From contig JASLFR010000031.1 of the NCBI GenBank assembly GCA_030150565.1, positions 1-14,669 of the forward strand: a stretch of 14,669 nt of DNA, in the 5' to 3' direction. This DNA comes from Cardiobacteriales bacterium. GTDB taxonomy: Bacteria > Pseudomonadota > Gammaproteobacteria > Cardiobacteriales > Wohlfahrtiimonadaceae. Numbering within the stretch: the stretch's first letter is position 1; each line of letters starts with the position of its first letter. The translations under genes and the position numbers were made by a program. Shown in pieces: positions 7,653-14,669 of this stretch. A model generated the notes under the pieces. That model searched no databases, was not told where the DNA came from, and saw nothing but the letters and a program-made list of their open reading frames with translations.

Positions 7653-8423
7653 CTATGCAACTGCAATCATCGATGCGAAATTGAGACATTGAAACCAGAG
7701 ATAGACCTCACTAAAGCCCGCTTCTAAAAGGCGCTCTCGATGCTCTTCAAAAGTATCGATCCGCATCACCTCTTCGAGCGATTCCCGCTTTTGAGCAATC
7801 TCAAGCTCTGAGTAGCCGTGCGAACGCTTAAATTCGATATGAAGATCATTTAAAAATCGTTCACATCGATCATCACTAAAGCGCAACTTCTCCGATAGGA
7901 AGAGTGCACCCCCCTCAACAAGGGAGGAGCGTAATTTTTTCAAAAGAGCTAAACGCTTCTCCCGCTCAATAAATTGGAGGGTGAAATTCATCGCAATTAA
8001 GGAGCTCTCTTCATACTCAAACTGAGTGATATCGGCTTGAATCACCTCAATGGGTAGTAGAGATTCCACCATCATCTCTTGAGCACGAAAATACTCCCGT
8101 GATTTCTCCACCATCGCCTCTGAATTATCGATTGCCACCACACGACAATTAGGGCGCTCAACAGAGGCTCTCAATACCATAGAGACCGCCCCAAGCGAGC
8201 TTCCTAAATCGTAGAGTGTTGTCCCCTCCTTCACAAAAGAGGGGGCAAGATGTCCAATATTCTCAACAATAGTGCTATAGCCCGCAGCTGATCGCCGAAT
8301 CATATCGGGGAAGACACGCACCACCTCCTCATTGAAGGTGAAATGCCCTTGCGGGCGCTCTTTTGAATAGATCTGATCGGGGGCGCTCTTCTCAAAGAGC
8401 ATCTTTATCTCGGGGCGTTCCAC
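7653..8423 (-). CDS. cmoA: Carboxy-S-adenosyl-L-methionine synthase
   Basis: CmoA converts SAM and prephenate to carboxy-SAM, the donor used by CmoB. The 256 residues show the family's FTFNEEVVRVFPDMIRRS start region (about 28-45), the nucleotide motif YDLGSSLGA (the family usually has DLGCSLGA, so Cys is replaced by Ser), VAIDNSEAMVEK, the MNFTLQFIE segment, and the long FKRSHGYSELEIAQKR motif, ending WFQCLNFASMIAV. The start is GTG at 8423, with GAGGAG seven bases upstream; an in-frame ATG seven codons later has no better site. E. coli CmoA has 247 residues, so the length fits. It lies about 100 bases after tatB, beyond the tatAB terminator, and therefore probably has its own promoter. Confidence 0.95.
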   Translation of the reverse strand: MERPEIKMLFEKSAPDQIYSKERPQGHFTFNEEVVRVFPDMIRRSAAGYSTIVENIGHLAPSFVKEGTTLYDLGSSLGAVSMVLRASVERPNCRVVAIDNSEAMVEKSREYFRAQEMMVESLLPIEVIQADITQFEYEESSLIAMNFTLQFIEREKRLALLKKLRSSLVEGGALFLSEKLRFSDDRCERFLNDLHIEFKRSHGYSELEIAQKRESLEEVMRIDTFEEHRERLLEAGFSEVYLWFQCLNFASMIAVA

Positions 8424-8442
8424 TCACTTGCTCCTCATATTT

Positions 8443-8472
8443 ATATTGAAAATGAGATCGATATTATCTCAA
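8443..8472 (-). promoter_or_regulatory. Possible sigma-70-type promoter for cmoAB
   Basis: Reading leftward, TTGAGA (8472-8467) and CAATAT (8448-8443) are 18 bases apart, just downstream of the tatAB terminator and upstream of the cmoA GTG. Both hexamers are imperfect. The start point would fall close to the ribosome-binding site, giving a very short leader, so the call is tentative. Confidence 0.25.
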
Positions 8473-8497
8473 TAAAAAAGCGCCCATTAAGGGCACT
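8473..8497 (-). terminator. Rho-independent terminator of tatAB
   Basis: Read leftward, AGTGCCC (8497-8491) pairs with GGGCGCT (8485-8479) around a five-base loop, including one G-U pair, and is followed by a run of T residues (8479-8474). It starts 27 bases after the tatB stop, so the operon ends without a tatC gene. Confidence 0.8.
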
Positions 8498-8523
8498 CTT
8501 ACACTCATCACTAAAGGATCCTC

Positions 8524-9216
8524 TTAAGACTCATCTTTAGAAGGTTTATTTAGCTCCAAAAGGCGTGCTCGGTAGAGCAACTCACACTCATGCTCACTCT
8601 TTAACGGGCGTAAAAGGCGCGCTTGATTGAGATGATACGTTAAATATTGACGATAAGGAGCTTGCTCCATAATGAGGCTCTCCTCCCGTATCCCCACCAC
8701 TTTACGCCATGGATTCTGCTCCGAATGACTCTTTTGGGGCTGCAGCCTCTCAGACTGAAAGCCTGCAGGAGGCTCACTCATCTCTTCTGATGAATCGAAC
8801 TCAAACTGATAATCATCGGCAAAGAGAGCATCTTCATACGCTTCTGGATCGGGCGCATCTTCTGGAAGGGTAAAATTAAAATCGATCTTCCCCTCCTCTT
8901 TTGGCGCTTCAACCACCCCACCCTCAACACTCGCTTCAATCCGATTAAATTGAGCCTCCCCCTTCTCTGCAACATCCCTAAGCGCTCTCTGTAACTGATC
9001 GAGCTCCGCTTTCTGTCTAACCTGAGTCAGATCCTCTTTAATCTCTGAAAGTTTAAACTCCCGCTCAAGATCAGCTCGAAAATTATCACTATACCCGCGT
9101 AATTTCCCTACAAATTTCCCAACGGTACGGACAACTTCAGGGAGGCGCTCAGGACCAACAACTAAGAGTGCAATCACTAAAAGAAGGGTTAATTCACCAA
9201 AACTGATCCCAAACAT
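8524..9216 (-). CDS. tatB: Sec-independent translocase subunit TatB, with long C-terminal extension
   Basis: TatB binds TatC and recognises twin-arginine signal peptides at the inner membrane. The N-terminus is typical: MFGISFGELTLLLVIALLVVGPERLPEVVRT, a single transmembrane segment (about 5-21) with the G-P-E-R-L-P hinge, followed by an amphipathic and long charged helix (to about 110). A variable acidic region follows (about 115-160). The last ~65 residues contain a Trp/Arg/Tyr-rich, apparently helical stretch (NPWRKVVGIREES, YRQYLTYHLNQARLL, ECELLYRARLLELNK) not expected in TatB; total length is 230 versus 171 in E. coli. The start lies six bases after the tatA stop and has a poor ribosome-binding site, suggesting translational coupling. 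The N-terminal identification is secure; the tail's function is unknown. Confidence 0.92.
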   Translation of the reverse strand: MFGISFGELTLLLVIALLVVGPERLPEVVRTVGKFVGKLRGYSDNFRADLEREFKLSEIKEDLTQVRQKAELDQLQRALRDVAEKGEAQFNRIEASVEGGVVEAPKEEGKIDFNFTLPEDAPDPEAYEDALFADDYQFEFDSSEEMSEPPAGFQSERLQPQKSHSEQNPWRKVVGIREESLIMEQAPYRQYLTYHLNQARLLRPLKSEHECELLYRARLLELNKPSKDES

Positions 9217-9222
9217 AGAGTC

Positions 9223-9444
9223 TTATTTCTGCTCTTTTTCAACATCTTGATGCGCAACAATTGAGGGATCACTCTTCTTCTCTTCGAGCGCTTTTTTTGT
9301 GCTCTCCTCCCCCTCATTCATCGCATCTTTAAATCCTTTTACCGCTCCCCCAATATCCTTCCCCATATTGCGAAGGCGTGAGGTTCCAAAAACAAGCGCC
9401 ACAATAAGCGCAATAATCACTAACTGCCAAAAACCGATACCCAT
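9223..9444 (-). CDS. tatA: Sec-independent translocase subunit TatA
   Basis: TatA oligomerises to form the passage used for folded proteins with twin-arginine signals. The 73 residues start MGIGFWQLVIIALIVALVFG, a single short membrane helix, then the FGTSRLRNMGKDIGGAVKGFKDAM hinge and amphipathic helix, then a Lys/Glu-rich tail, as in E. coli TatA. The open frame extends 24 codons further upstream to 9516, but ATG at 9444 is the start: AGGAG lies eight bases upstream and MGIGFWQL is the invariant family N-terminus. It is first in a tatA-tatB transcript. TatE is a possible alternative name, but linkage to tatB indicates TatA. Confidence 0.95.
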   Translation of the reverse strand: MGIGFWQLVIIALIVALVFGTSRLRNMGKDIGGAVKGFKDAMNEGEESTKKALEEKKSDPSIVAHQDVEKEQK

Positions 9445-9696
9445 GCTTCTTACTCCTAACTTAAAAATAAATTTAAAATGGCTTGAGCAGTACCCTCTGC
9501 TCACAGATAAAATCACCCACTAATAATACCCTATTTTGCTCCACACTTACCCCCTCTTTTAAAGAGGAGAGGGAGCAATTCCCCCGCTTTTACTACTCAA
9601 AGCAGTGCCCCTCCACTATAATAACGATTCAGTTATCTATCTTAGTCAACCTAAAGAGGATCGAGGATCGATCCCTACTAAAAGAGAGGAATTATT
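9445..9696. promoter_or_regulatory. Divergent tatA/gpmI intergenic region with inverted repeat
   Basis: This 252-base non-coding stretch separates divergent tatA and gpmI, so it should carry both promoters. A consensus TATAAT at 9617-9622 reads towards gpmI, giving a leader of about 68 bases; its -35 is weak. Leftward, a TATTAT near 9527 is the best -10 for tatA, also without a clear -35. Between them is an odd palindrome CCTCTTTTAAAGAGG (9553-9567), followed by a small GGGA/TCCC inverted repeat (9571-9583). No T-run follows, so it is not an obvious terminator; an operator or mRNA structure is possible. Confidence 0.35.
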
Positions 9697-11223
9697 ATGC
9701 CAACGCCACGCCCTATTTTACTCTGCATTCTTGATGGTTGGGGCTTTCGTCCTGATGAGAAGAATAATGCAATCGCTGCTGCGAAGACCCCTAATTGGGA
9801 TCATCTAAAGGAGATTGGTGAGATGACACTCCTTAGAACATCGGGGGAGTCGGTTGGGCTTCCTGATGGGCAGATGGGGAACTCTGAAGTGGGGCATATG
9901 AATATTGGCGCAGGGAGAGTGGTTCATCAAGATCTCTTACGTATCAACAAATCGATTGAGAGTGGTGAATTTGCCAAAATCCCCCTCCTTGAAGAGACCT
10001 TTAAGAGCCTCAAAGAGGGGCAAAATGCGCTCCATATCTTAGGGCTTCTCTCACCTGGTGGAGTACACGCCGATGAGAAACATATCTTCGCTCTCATTGA
10101 AGCGGCGGCGGAAGCTGGGGTTGAGAAGATCTATCTTCACGCCTTTTTAGATGGCCGTGATCGCCCACCACGCTCAGCAGAACCCTCGTTAAAAGCGGCG
10201 GATCAACTCTTTGAAAAATTGGGCGTTGGTCGAGTTGCCACAATGATCGGTCGCTACTACGCTATGGATCGAGATAAGCGGTGGGATCGAGTTGAAAAAG
10301 CGTACGATCTGATCAGTCAAGGGATCGCACAATTCCATTATGAGAGCAGTGAAGAGGCGCTAAAAGCAGCCTATGAGCGGGATGAGGGGGATGAGTTTGT
10401 TCAAGCGACACGCGTTGGCGATGCTGTAAAGGTTGAAGATAATGATGCAATCATCTTTATGAACTTCCGTGCCGACCGAGCGCGAGAAGTGAGCTACCCC
10501 TTTGTTGATGATCAATTCACAGGATTTACGCCAAAATATCGCCCGAAATTGAGCCATTTTCTCACCTTAACTGAGTACCAAGAGGGGATGGCAGCAGAGG
10601 TGATCTTCCCTAAAGTTCAGATTGTTAACGGCTTAGGTGAGACGCTTGCAAAACATAATAAGACGCAGCTCCGTATTGCAGAGACAGAGAAGTATCCACA
10701 CGTCACCTTCTTCTTCAACGGAGGACATGAAGCGGTCTACACCGATGAAGCGCGCATTTTAGTCAATTCCCCTAAAGTTGCGACTTACGATCTTCAGCCT
10801 GAAATGAGCGCACCTGAAGTGACAGAGCGCTTAGTTGAGGCGATTGAATCTGAAAAGTTTGATGTCATCATCTGTAACTACGCAAACCCCGATATGGTTG
10901 GGCATACAGGAGTCTTTGATGCGATTGTAAAGGCGGTTGAAGCGGTCGATGAGGGGCTTGGAAAGGTGTATGAAGCGATCAAAAAAGTGGGGGGTGAGAT
11001 GCTTGTAACGGCAGATCACGGAAACGCTGAATTGACGTGGGATGAGGAGAATGATCAACCCCACACCGCACACACCACAGGCCCCGTTCCTCTCATCTAT
11101 GTTGGGAAGAAGATCCCCCTTCGTCCAGATGGTGCGCTCTGTGATTTAGCCCCAACTGTGCTTGAGCTTGCAGGCGTTGAGCAGCCTAAAGAGATGACAG
11201 GAAGAAGTCTTCTTCATAAATAA
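9697..11223 (+). CDS. gpmI: 2,3-bisphosphoglycerate-independent phosphoglycerate mutase
   Basis: Mn-dependent phosphoglycerate mutase interconverting 3- and 2-phosphoglycerate in glycolysis and gluconeogenesis. The 508 residues have all family landmarks: metal ligand Asp13 in ILDGWG, the phosphoserine nucleophile Ser63 in GQMGNSEVGHMNIGAGR, the substrate-binding HAFLDGRDRPP (148-158) and the MNFRADRAREV segment, then D399/H403 in NPDMVGHTG, D440/H441 in ADHGNAE, and H459 in TAHTT. Every expected metal ligand is present, so the enzyme should be active. AGAGAGGA lies six bases before the ATG. A terminator follows within about 50 bases, so it is probably monocistronic. In many gammaproteobacteria gpmI is followed by envC and then a ctpA-like protease; here envC is missing. 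Identification is very secure. Confidence 0.98.
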   Translation: MPTPRPILLCILDGWGFRPDEKNNAIAAAKTPNWDHLKEIGEMTLLRTSGESVGLPDGQMGNSEVGHMNIGAGRVVHQDLLRINKSIESGEFAKIPLLEETFKSLKEGQNALHILGLLSPGGVHADEKHIFALIEAAAEAGVEKIYLHAFLDGRDRPPRSAEPSLKAADQLFEKLGVGRVATMIGRYYAMDRDKRWDRVEKAYDLISQGIAQFHYESSEEALKAAYERDEGDEFVQATRVGDAVKVEDNDAIIFMNFRADRAREVSYPFVDDQFTGFTPKYRPKLSHFLTLTEYQEGMAAEVIFPKVQIVNGLGETLAKHNKTQLRIAETEKYPHVTFFFNGGHEAVYTDEARILVNSPKVATYDLQPEMSAPEVTERLVEAIESEKFDVIICNYANPDMVGHTGVFDAIVKAVEAVDEGLGKVYEAIKKVGGEMLVTADHGNAELTWDEENDQPHTAHTTGPVPLIYVGKKIPLRPDGALCDLAPTVLELAGVEQPKEMTGRSLLHK

Positions 11224-11249
11224 GGCTCCATAAAGAGAAGAGAACGATC

Positions 11250-11277
11250 AGACGCCCCCATGTGGGCGTCTCTTTTT
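11250..11277 (+). terminator. Rho-independent terminator of gpmI
   Basis: Arms AGACGCCC (11250-11257) and GGGCGTCT (11264-11271) pair perfectly around a six-base loop and are followed by CTTTTT. It lies 26 bases after the gpmI stop and separates it from ctpA. Confidence 0.88.
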
Positions 11278-11379
11278 ATCTCTGAAATAATCGATAACTC
11301 AAGATTAATTTGATGGAATGCTCTAAAATCAAGCTCATTTCACTACAATTGATTGAGCAAAAATAAGTTAAGGATCCCC

Positions 11380-12864
11380 ATGAAAAAGAGACCAGTTGCA
11401 TTTCTAATCACCCTCCTCCTCTCCACCTCCCCCCTCTTCGCTAACGAGCCGATTGAGGCGCCAAAATCGGAAGAGATCACTCAAGAAGAGGTTAAGGAGA
11501 AGACTCCAGAGAGTGGTAAAAACGAAGCATTAGAGAAGAGCACTCCTAAAGAGAAAGAGGCGCCAAAAGAGAGTGAAACGTCAGAAAAAAAGAAAGACGA
11601 AGAGAAGAGTCAAAAGAAGAGAAAGAGCAAAATAGAGCTTGAATCGAAAGCAGAGAGGGCTCCTCTCCCCATTAATGAGCTTCGCCTCTTTACGGAGGTG
11701 CTCGAGCAACTTAAGCGGGATTATGTTGAGCCTCTTGATGATAAAACTCTCATTCAGAATGCGATTAAAGGGATGCTCTCTGAGCTTGATCCCCACTCTG
11801 GCTACTACACAAAAGAGGAGTACTCCTCAATGTTGGAGGTGACGCAAGGCTCATTTGTAGGGCTTGGGGTTGAAGTGATTCCTGAAAATGGGCTGATTCG
11901 TGTCATCACCCCCATCGATGATACCCCCGCTTATGAGGCGGGTATTAAGGCGGGGGATCTGATCATTAAGATCGATGATACCCCTGTCCAATCGGTAGAT
12001 GTAAATCGTGCAATCGAGATGCTACGGGGAGAGGAAGGCTCAGAGGTCACCATCACCCTCATTCGTAGCCAAGAGAGCACCCCCCTCACCTTAACTATCA
12101 CCCGCGCCAATATTCAGACCAAGAGTGTTAAGAGTGAACTGCTCAATGAGGAGTATGGTTATATTCGCCTATCACAATTTCAAGAAGAGAGCAGCGAAGA
12201 GGTGAGAAATGCGATTAGCAAATTGCAAAGAGCTCTTGCTAAAGAGAAGCGTCTCCTTAAAGGCTTAGTCCTCGATCTACGCAACAATCCAGGGGGGCTC
12301 TTAACGGAAGGGGTCGCGCTCTCTGATCTCTTTATTGATGGGGGGCTGATTACCTACACTCAGGGGCAGAGCGAAGAGAGCCGCCTCGATTTTAATGCAG
12401 AAGCGGGAGATCTTCTCAATGGTGCACCGCTTGTGGTTCTGATCAACTCAGGCTCTGCATCAGCATCAGAAATTGTTGCTGGCGCCTTGCAAGATCACAA
12501 ACGCGCCCTCATTGTAGGGGAGCGCAGCTTCGGAAAGGGCTCAGTTCAGACAGTACTCGATCTAGAGGGGGGAAAAGGCTTAAAATATACCTCTGGCCGT
12601 TACTACACCCCTAATGGTCGCTCAATTCAAGGGTTAGGCATTGAACCTGATGTCCCCTTTGCACCTATCGAGAGTTTAACCCTCCGCTCCGACCATTTCG
12701 ATTTTAGAGAGGCGGATATTAAAGGGCATCTCTCTGAGAGTGAGAGCGATGAGAAGAAGCGCGATTTTAGCGAAGAGAATCATAAACTTGCAACGGAAGA
12801 TTACCCCCTCTTTGAAGCGCTTACCCTCCTAAAATTACTTGCAACGATGCAATCGAACCATTAA
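11380..12864 (+). CDS. ctpA: Periplasmic S41 carboxyl-terminal processing protease (CtpA/Prc type)
   Basis: Serine endopeptidase of the tail-specific protease family, acting in the periplasm on envelope proteins. A basic start and hydrophobic stretch (MKKRPVAFLITLLLSTSPLFA) form a signal peptide, probably cut after LFA. Residues ~22-95 are a very Glu/Lys-rich low-complexity spacer. The NELRLFTEVLEQLKRDYVEP region and DPHSGYY motif follow, then a PDZ domain (about 158-235) and the S41 core with the catalytic Ser361 in SGSASASEI and Lys386 in RSFGKGSVQ (25 residues apart, as in the family), plus Gln390. The end resembles the short CtpA class rather than large E. coli Prc. The frame is open to a TTG at 11353, but ATG at 11380 has AAGGAT before it and gives the signal peptide; 494 residues result. 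The precise substrate is unknown. Confidence 0.93.
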   Translation: MKKRPVAFLITLLLSTSPLFANEPIEAPKSEEITQEEVKEKTPESGKNEALEKSTPKEKEAPKESETSEKKKDEEKSQKKRKSKIELESKAERAPLPINELRLFTEVLEQLKRDYVEPLDDKTLIQNAIKGMLSELDPHSGYYTKEEYSSMLEVTQGSFVGLGVEVIPENGLIRVITPIDDTPAYEAGIKAGDLIIKIDDTPVQSVDVNRAIEMLRGEEGSEVTITLIRSQESTPLTLTITRANIQTKSVKSELLNEEYGYIRLSQFQEESSEEVRNAISKLQRALAKEKRLLKGLVLDLRNNPGGLLTEGVALSDLFIDGGLITYTQGQSEESRLDFNAEAGDLLNGAPLVVLINSGSASASEIVAGALQDHKRALIVGERSFGKGSVQTVLDLEGGKGLKYTSGRYYTPNGRSIQGLGIEPDVPFAPIESLTLRSDHFDFREADIKGHLSESESDEKKRDFSEENHKLATEDYPLFEALTLLKLLATMQSNH

Positions 12865-12891
12865 TTAAGAGAAGCGATTGATCATCTCTCT

Positions 12892-12930
12892 ACGGCGCTC
12901 TATTGTTCAATCGATGGGCGCCGTTCTCTT
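12892..12930 (+). terminator. Hairpin between ctpA and uvrA, possible weak terminator
   Basis: Arms ACGGCGC (12892-12898) and GCGCCGT (12918-12924) pair perfectly, extendable by two inner pairs, around a loop that itself contains ATTG/CAAT (12902-12911). It is followed only by TTCTCTTTCC, a pyrimidine-rich but weak tail. It may attenuate readthrough from ctpA into uvrA or be an mRNA-stabilising structure. Confidence 0.5.
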
Positions 12931-12951
12931 TCCAAATAGAAGAAGGACACT

Positions 12952-14669
12952 ATGGACGAAATAATTATTCAAGGGGCTCGCACCCATAATCTTAAGAATA
13001 TCGACCTCACTCTCCCCCGCAATCAGCTTATTGTGATTACTGGTCTTTCTGGTTCTGGGAAGAGCTCTCTTGCTTTCGATACCCTCTATGCAGAGGGGCA
13101 AAGGCGCTATGTCGAGTCACTCTCTGCTTACGCTCGCCAATTCTTATCGATGATGGATAAGCCCGACGTAGATCATATTGCAGGGCTCTCCCCTGCGATC
13201 TCAATCGAGCAGAAATCCACCTCACACAACCCCCGTTCAACCGTAGGGACGGTAACTGAGATCTACGACTATCTCCGCCTACTCTACGCCCGTATCGGAA
13301 CGCCCCACTGCCCCACCCACCATCTTCCACTCAATGCGCAGACAATCTCGCAGATGGTGGATCATACCCTTACACTTGATGAGAAGAGGCGTCTTCTCCT
13401 CCTTGCCCCTATTATTCGTAATCGTAAAGGGGAGCATTTAAAACTCTTCGATGAGCTTAAAGCACAAGGGTTCCTACGGGTGCGGATCGATGGGGTGCTC
13501 TATGAGATCGATCAGCTACCCCAAATCAATCCAAAACAGAATCATACAATCGATGTCGTGGTTGATCGCTTCCGCATCCGTGAAGGGATTGAGCTCCGTT
13601 TAGCTGAATCATTAGAGACGGCGCTCTCACTCAGTAATGGCCTTGCAGAGATTGCAGATATGGAGAGTGGTGAGACGCTCCTCAATTTTTCAGCCAATTA
13701 CGCCTGCCCTCAATGTGGCTTTACCATCGATGAGTTAGAGCCGCGCCTCTTCTCCTTCAATAATCCGATTGGTGCTTGTAGCGAATGTGATGGATTGGGG
13801 GTGAGCCAATACTTTGATCCTGAGCGGGTCATCTCAACGCCTACCGTCTCCCTCGCTAATGGGGCAATTAAGGGGTGGGATAAAAATTCCGCCTACTACT
13901 ACTCAATGTTGAGCGCCCTTGCGAGCCATTACAATTTTGATCTTGAGACCCCTTTTGAGAAGCTCCCCGCTAAAATCAAAAAGATTATTCTCTACGGTAG
14001 TGGAAGAGAAGAGATTAAATTCACCTATCTGAGCAATAGTGGAAAAAAGACGATTCGCATCCACCCATTTGAGGGGATTCTGCCCAATCTCGATCGCCGA
14101 TATCATGAGACCACCTCCCAGATGGTGCGGGAGAATCTCACCCGATATCTCTCCACTCGCCCCTGCCCCGCTTGCGATGGGAGCCGTTTAGGGCCTGCAG
14201 CTCGCAATGTTTTAATTGATGGTTCGGCGATTCATCAAATCACAGCGCTCCCCATTGGAGATGCGCTCACTTGGGCTAAAAATGTGAAGTTAAAAGGAGC
14301 CCGTGCAGAGATTGCCGATAAAATCTTCAAGGAGATTGGGGATCGCCTCACCTTTCTTGTCAATGTTGGGCTCGATTATCTCAATCTCTCCCGCTCAGCC
14401 GAAACCCTCTCTGGTGGGGAGGCGCAGAGAATTCGGCTCGCCTCTCAGATTGGGGCGGGCTTAGTGGGGGTTCTCTATGTGCTTGATGAGCCCTCTATTG
14501 GACTTCATCAGCGGGATAATGATCGCCTCTTAAAGACGCTCATCCATCTTCGTGATCTTGGTAATACCGTGATTGTCGTAGAGCATGATGAGGATGCGAT
14601 CAATGCTGCCGATTATCTTGTCGATATTGGTCCAGGTGCGGGAGTGCATGGGGGGGAGATTGTTGCAGT
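12952..14669 (+). CDS. uvrA: Excinuclease ABC subunit A, N-terminal part
   Basis: UvrA is the damage-recognising ABC-type ATPase of nucleotide excision repair; with UvrB it scans DNA for bulky lesions. The gene runs off the right edge: 572 complete codons plus two bases, out of about 940 residues. The visible part starts MDEIIIQGARTHNLKNI, and has Walker A GLSGSGKSS (31-39), the YAEGQRRYVESLSAYARQF segment, CPxC-type zinc pairs C252/C255 and C276/C279, the CPACDGSRL motif, the ABC signature LSGGEAQRIRLASQIG (starting near 486) and Walker B LYVLDEPSIGLH with Asp512/Glu513. The second ATPase half is outside. AAGGA lies four bases before the ATG. It follows ctpA by 87 bases with a hairpin between. 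The open frame is uninterrupted. No CTG-N10-CAG LexA-type box occurs in that gap. Confidence 0.98.
   Translation, partial: MDEIIIQGARTHNLKNIDLTLPRNQLIVITGLSGSGKSSLAFDTLYAEGQRRYVESLSAYARQFLSMMDKPDVDHIAGLSPAISIEQKSTSHNPRSTVGTVTEIYDYLRLLYARIGTPHCPTHHLPLNAQTISQMVDHTLTLDEKRRLLLLAPIIRNRKGEHLKLFDELKAQGFLRVRIDGVLYEIDQLPQINPKQNHTIDVVVDRFRIREGIELRLAESLETALSLSNGLAEIADMESGETLLNFSANYACPQCGFTIDELEPRLFSFNNPIGACSECDGLGVSQYFDPERVISTPTVSLANGAIKGWDKNSAYYYSMLSALASHYNFDLETPFEKLPAKIKKIILYGSGREEIKFTYLSNSGKKTIRIHPFEGILPNLDRRYHETTSQMVRENLTRYLSTRPCPACDGSRLGPAARNVLIDGSAIHQITALPIGDALTWAKNVKLKGARAEIADKIFKEIGDRLTFLVNVGLDYLNLSRSAETLSGGEAQRIRLASQIGAGLVGVLYVLDEPSIGLHQRDNDRLLKTLIHLRDLGNTVIVVEHDEDAINAADYLVDIGPGAGVHGGEIVA

Noticed and set aside
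9553..9583. Inverted repeats CCTCTTTTAAAGAGG and GGGA/TCCC upstream of gpmI, considered as a terminator or small RNA
   Set aside because: No T-run follows on either strand and no upstream gene would need it; I kept it only as a structure within the intergenic region.
13037..13330. Minus-strand open frame opposite the start of uvrA
   Set aside because: It overlaps conserved UvrA motifs on the plus strand and its Arg/Ser-rich translation looks like a shadow frame.
1..14669. Searched by eye for DNA uptake sequences, CRISPR-type spaced repeats, insertion sequence ends, tRNA genes and defence or toxin-antitoxin modules
   Set aside because: No repeated 9-10-mer of the known uptake types, regularly spaced repeat, transposase or tRNA-like cloverleaf was seen; nearly all sequence is accounted for by housekeeping genes.

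Overview
The window looks like ordinary chromosome from a gammaproteobacterium of moderate GC content. The gene set supports this: RsmC, the CmoA/CmoB wobble-uridine pathway, paired PhoH-like/YbeY genes, TatA/TatB, a PilB-type pilus ATPase and an ATP-type PEP carboxykinase. Placement below class is a guess; I lean weakly towards Cardiobacteriales-like genera (Wohlfahrtiimonas/Ignatzschineria), from gene flavour only. I see no rRNA, tRNA, CRISPR array, insertion sequence, integrase, phage or toxin-antitoxin gene.

Layout: short operons on alternating strands, mostly separated by recognisable terminators. (1) 2-739 (+): C-terminal half of pckA, closed by a strong hairpin terminator. (2) 4318-834 (-): pilB, rsuA, rsmC, with rsuA and rsmC overlapping by 4 bases. 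(3) 4457-6575 (+): phoH-like gene (ybeZ), ybeY (4-base overlap) and an unrecognised five-helix membrane protein, ending at a bidirectional terminator. (4) 9444-6653 (-): tatA-tatB with its own terminator and no tatC, then cmoA-cmoB. (5) 9697-14669 (+): gpmI, terminator, ctpA/prc-type protease, hairpin, and the first 572 codons of uvrA, which runs off the window.

Functionally the window mixes central carbon metabolism (pckA, gpmI), RNA maturation and modification (rsmC and rsuA on 16S rRNA, ybeY/ybeZ in 16S processing and ribosome quality control, cmoAB on tRNA U34), envelope export and proteolysis (tatAB, ctpA), type IV pilus assembly (pilB) and DNA repair (uvrA). RNA-modifying or RNA-processing genes are frequent but sit in three separate transcription units.

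Several starts were chosen by ribosome-binding site, promoter position and family alignment and differ from the longest possible frame: pilB (GTG at 4318), tatA (ATG at 9444), ctpA (ATG at 11380) and cmoB (ATG at 7612). I did not find a convincing undescribed multi-gene system. The least explained items are the long C-terminal extension of TatB, the tatAB pair without tatC, and the membrane protein in the ybeZ-ybeY operon.
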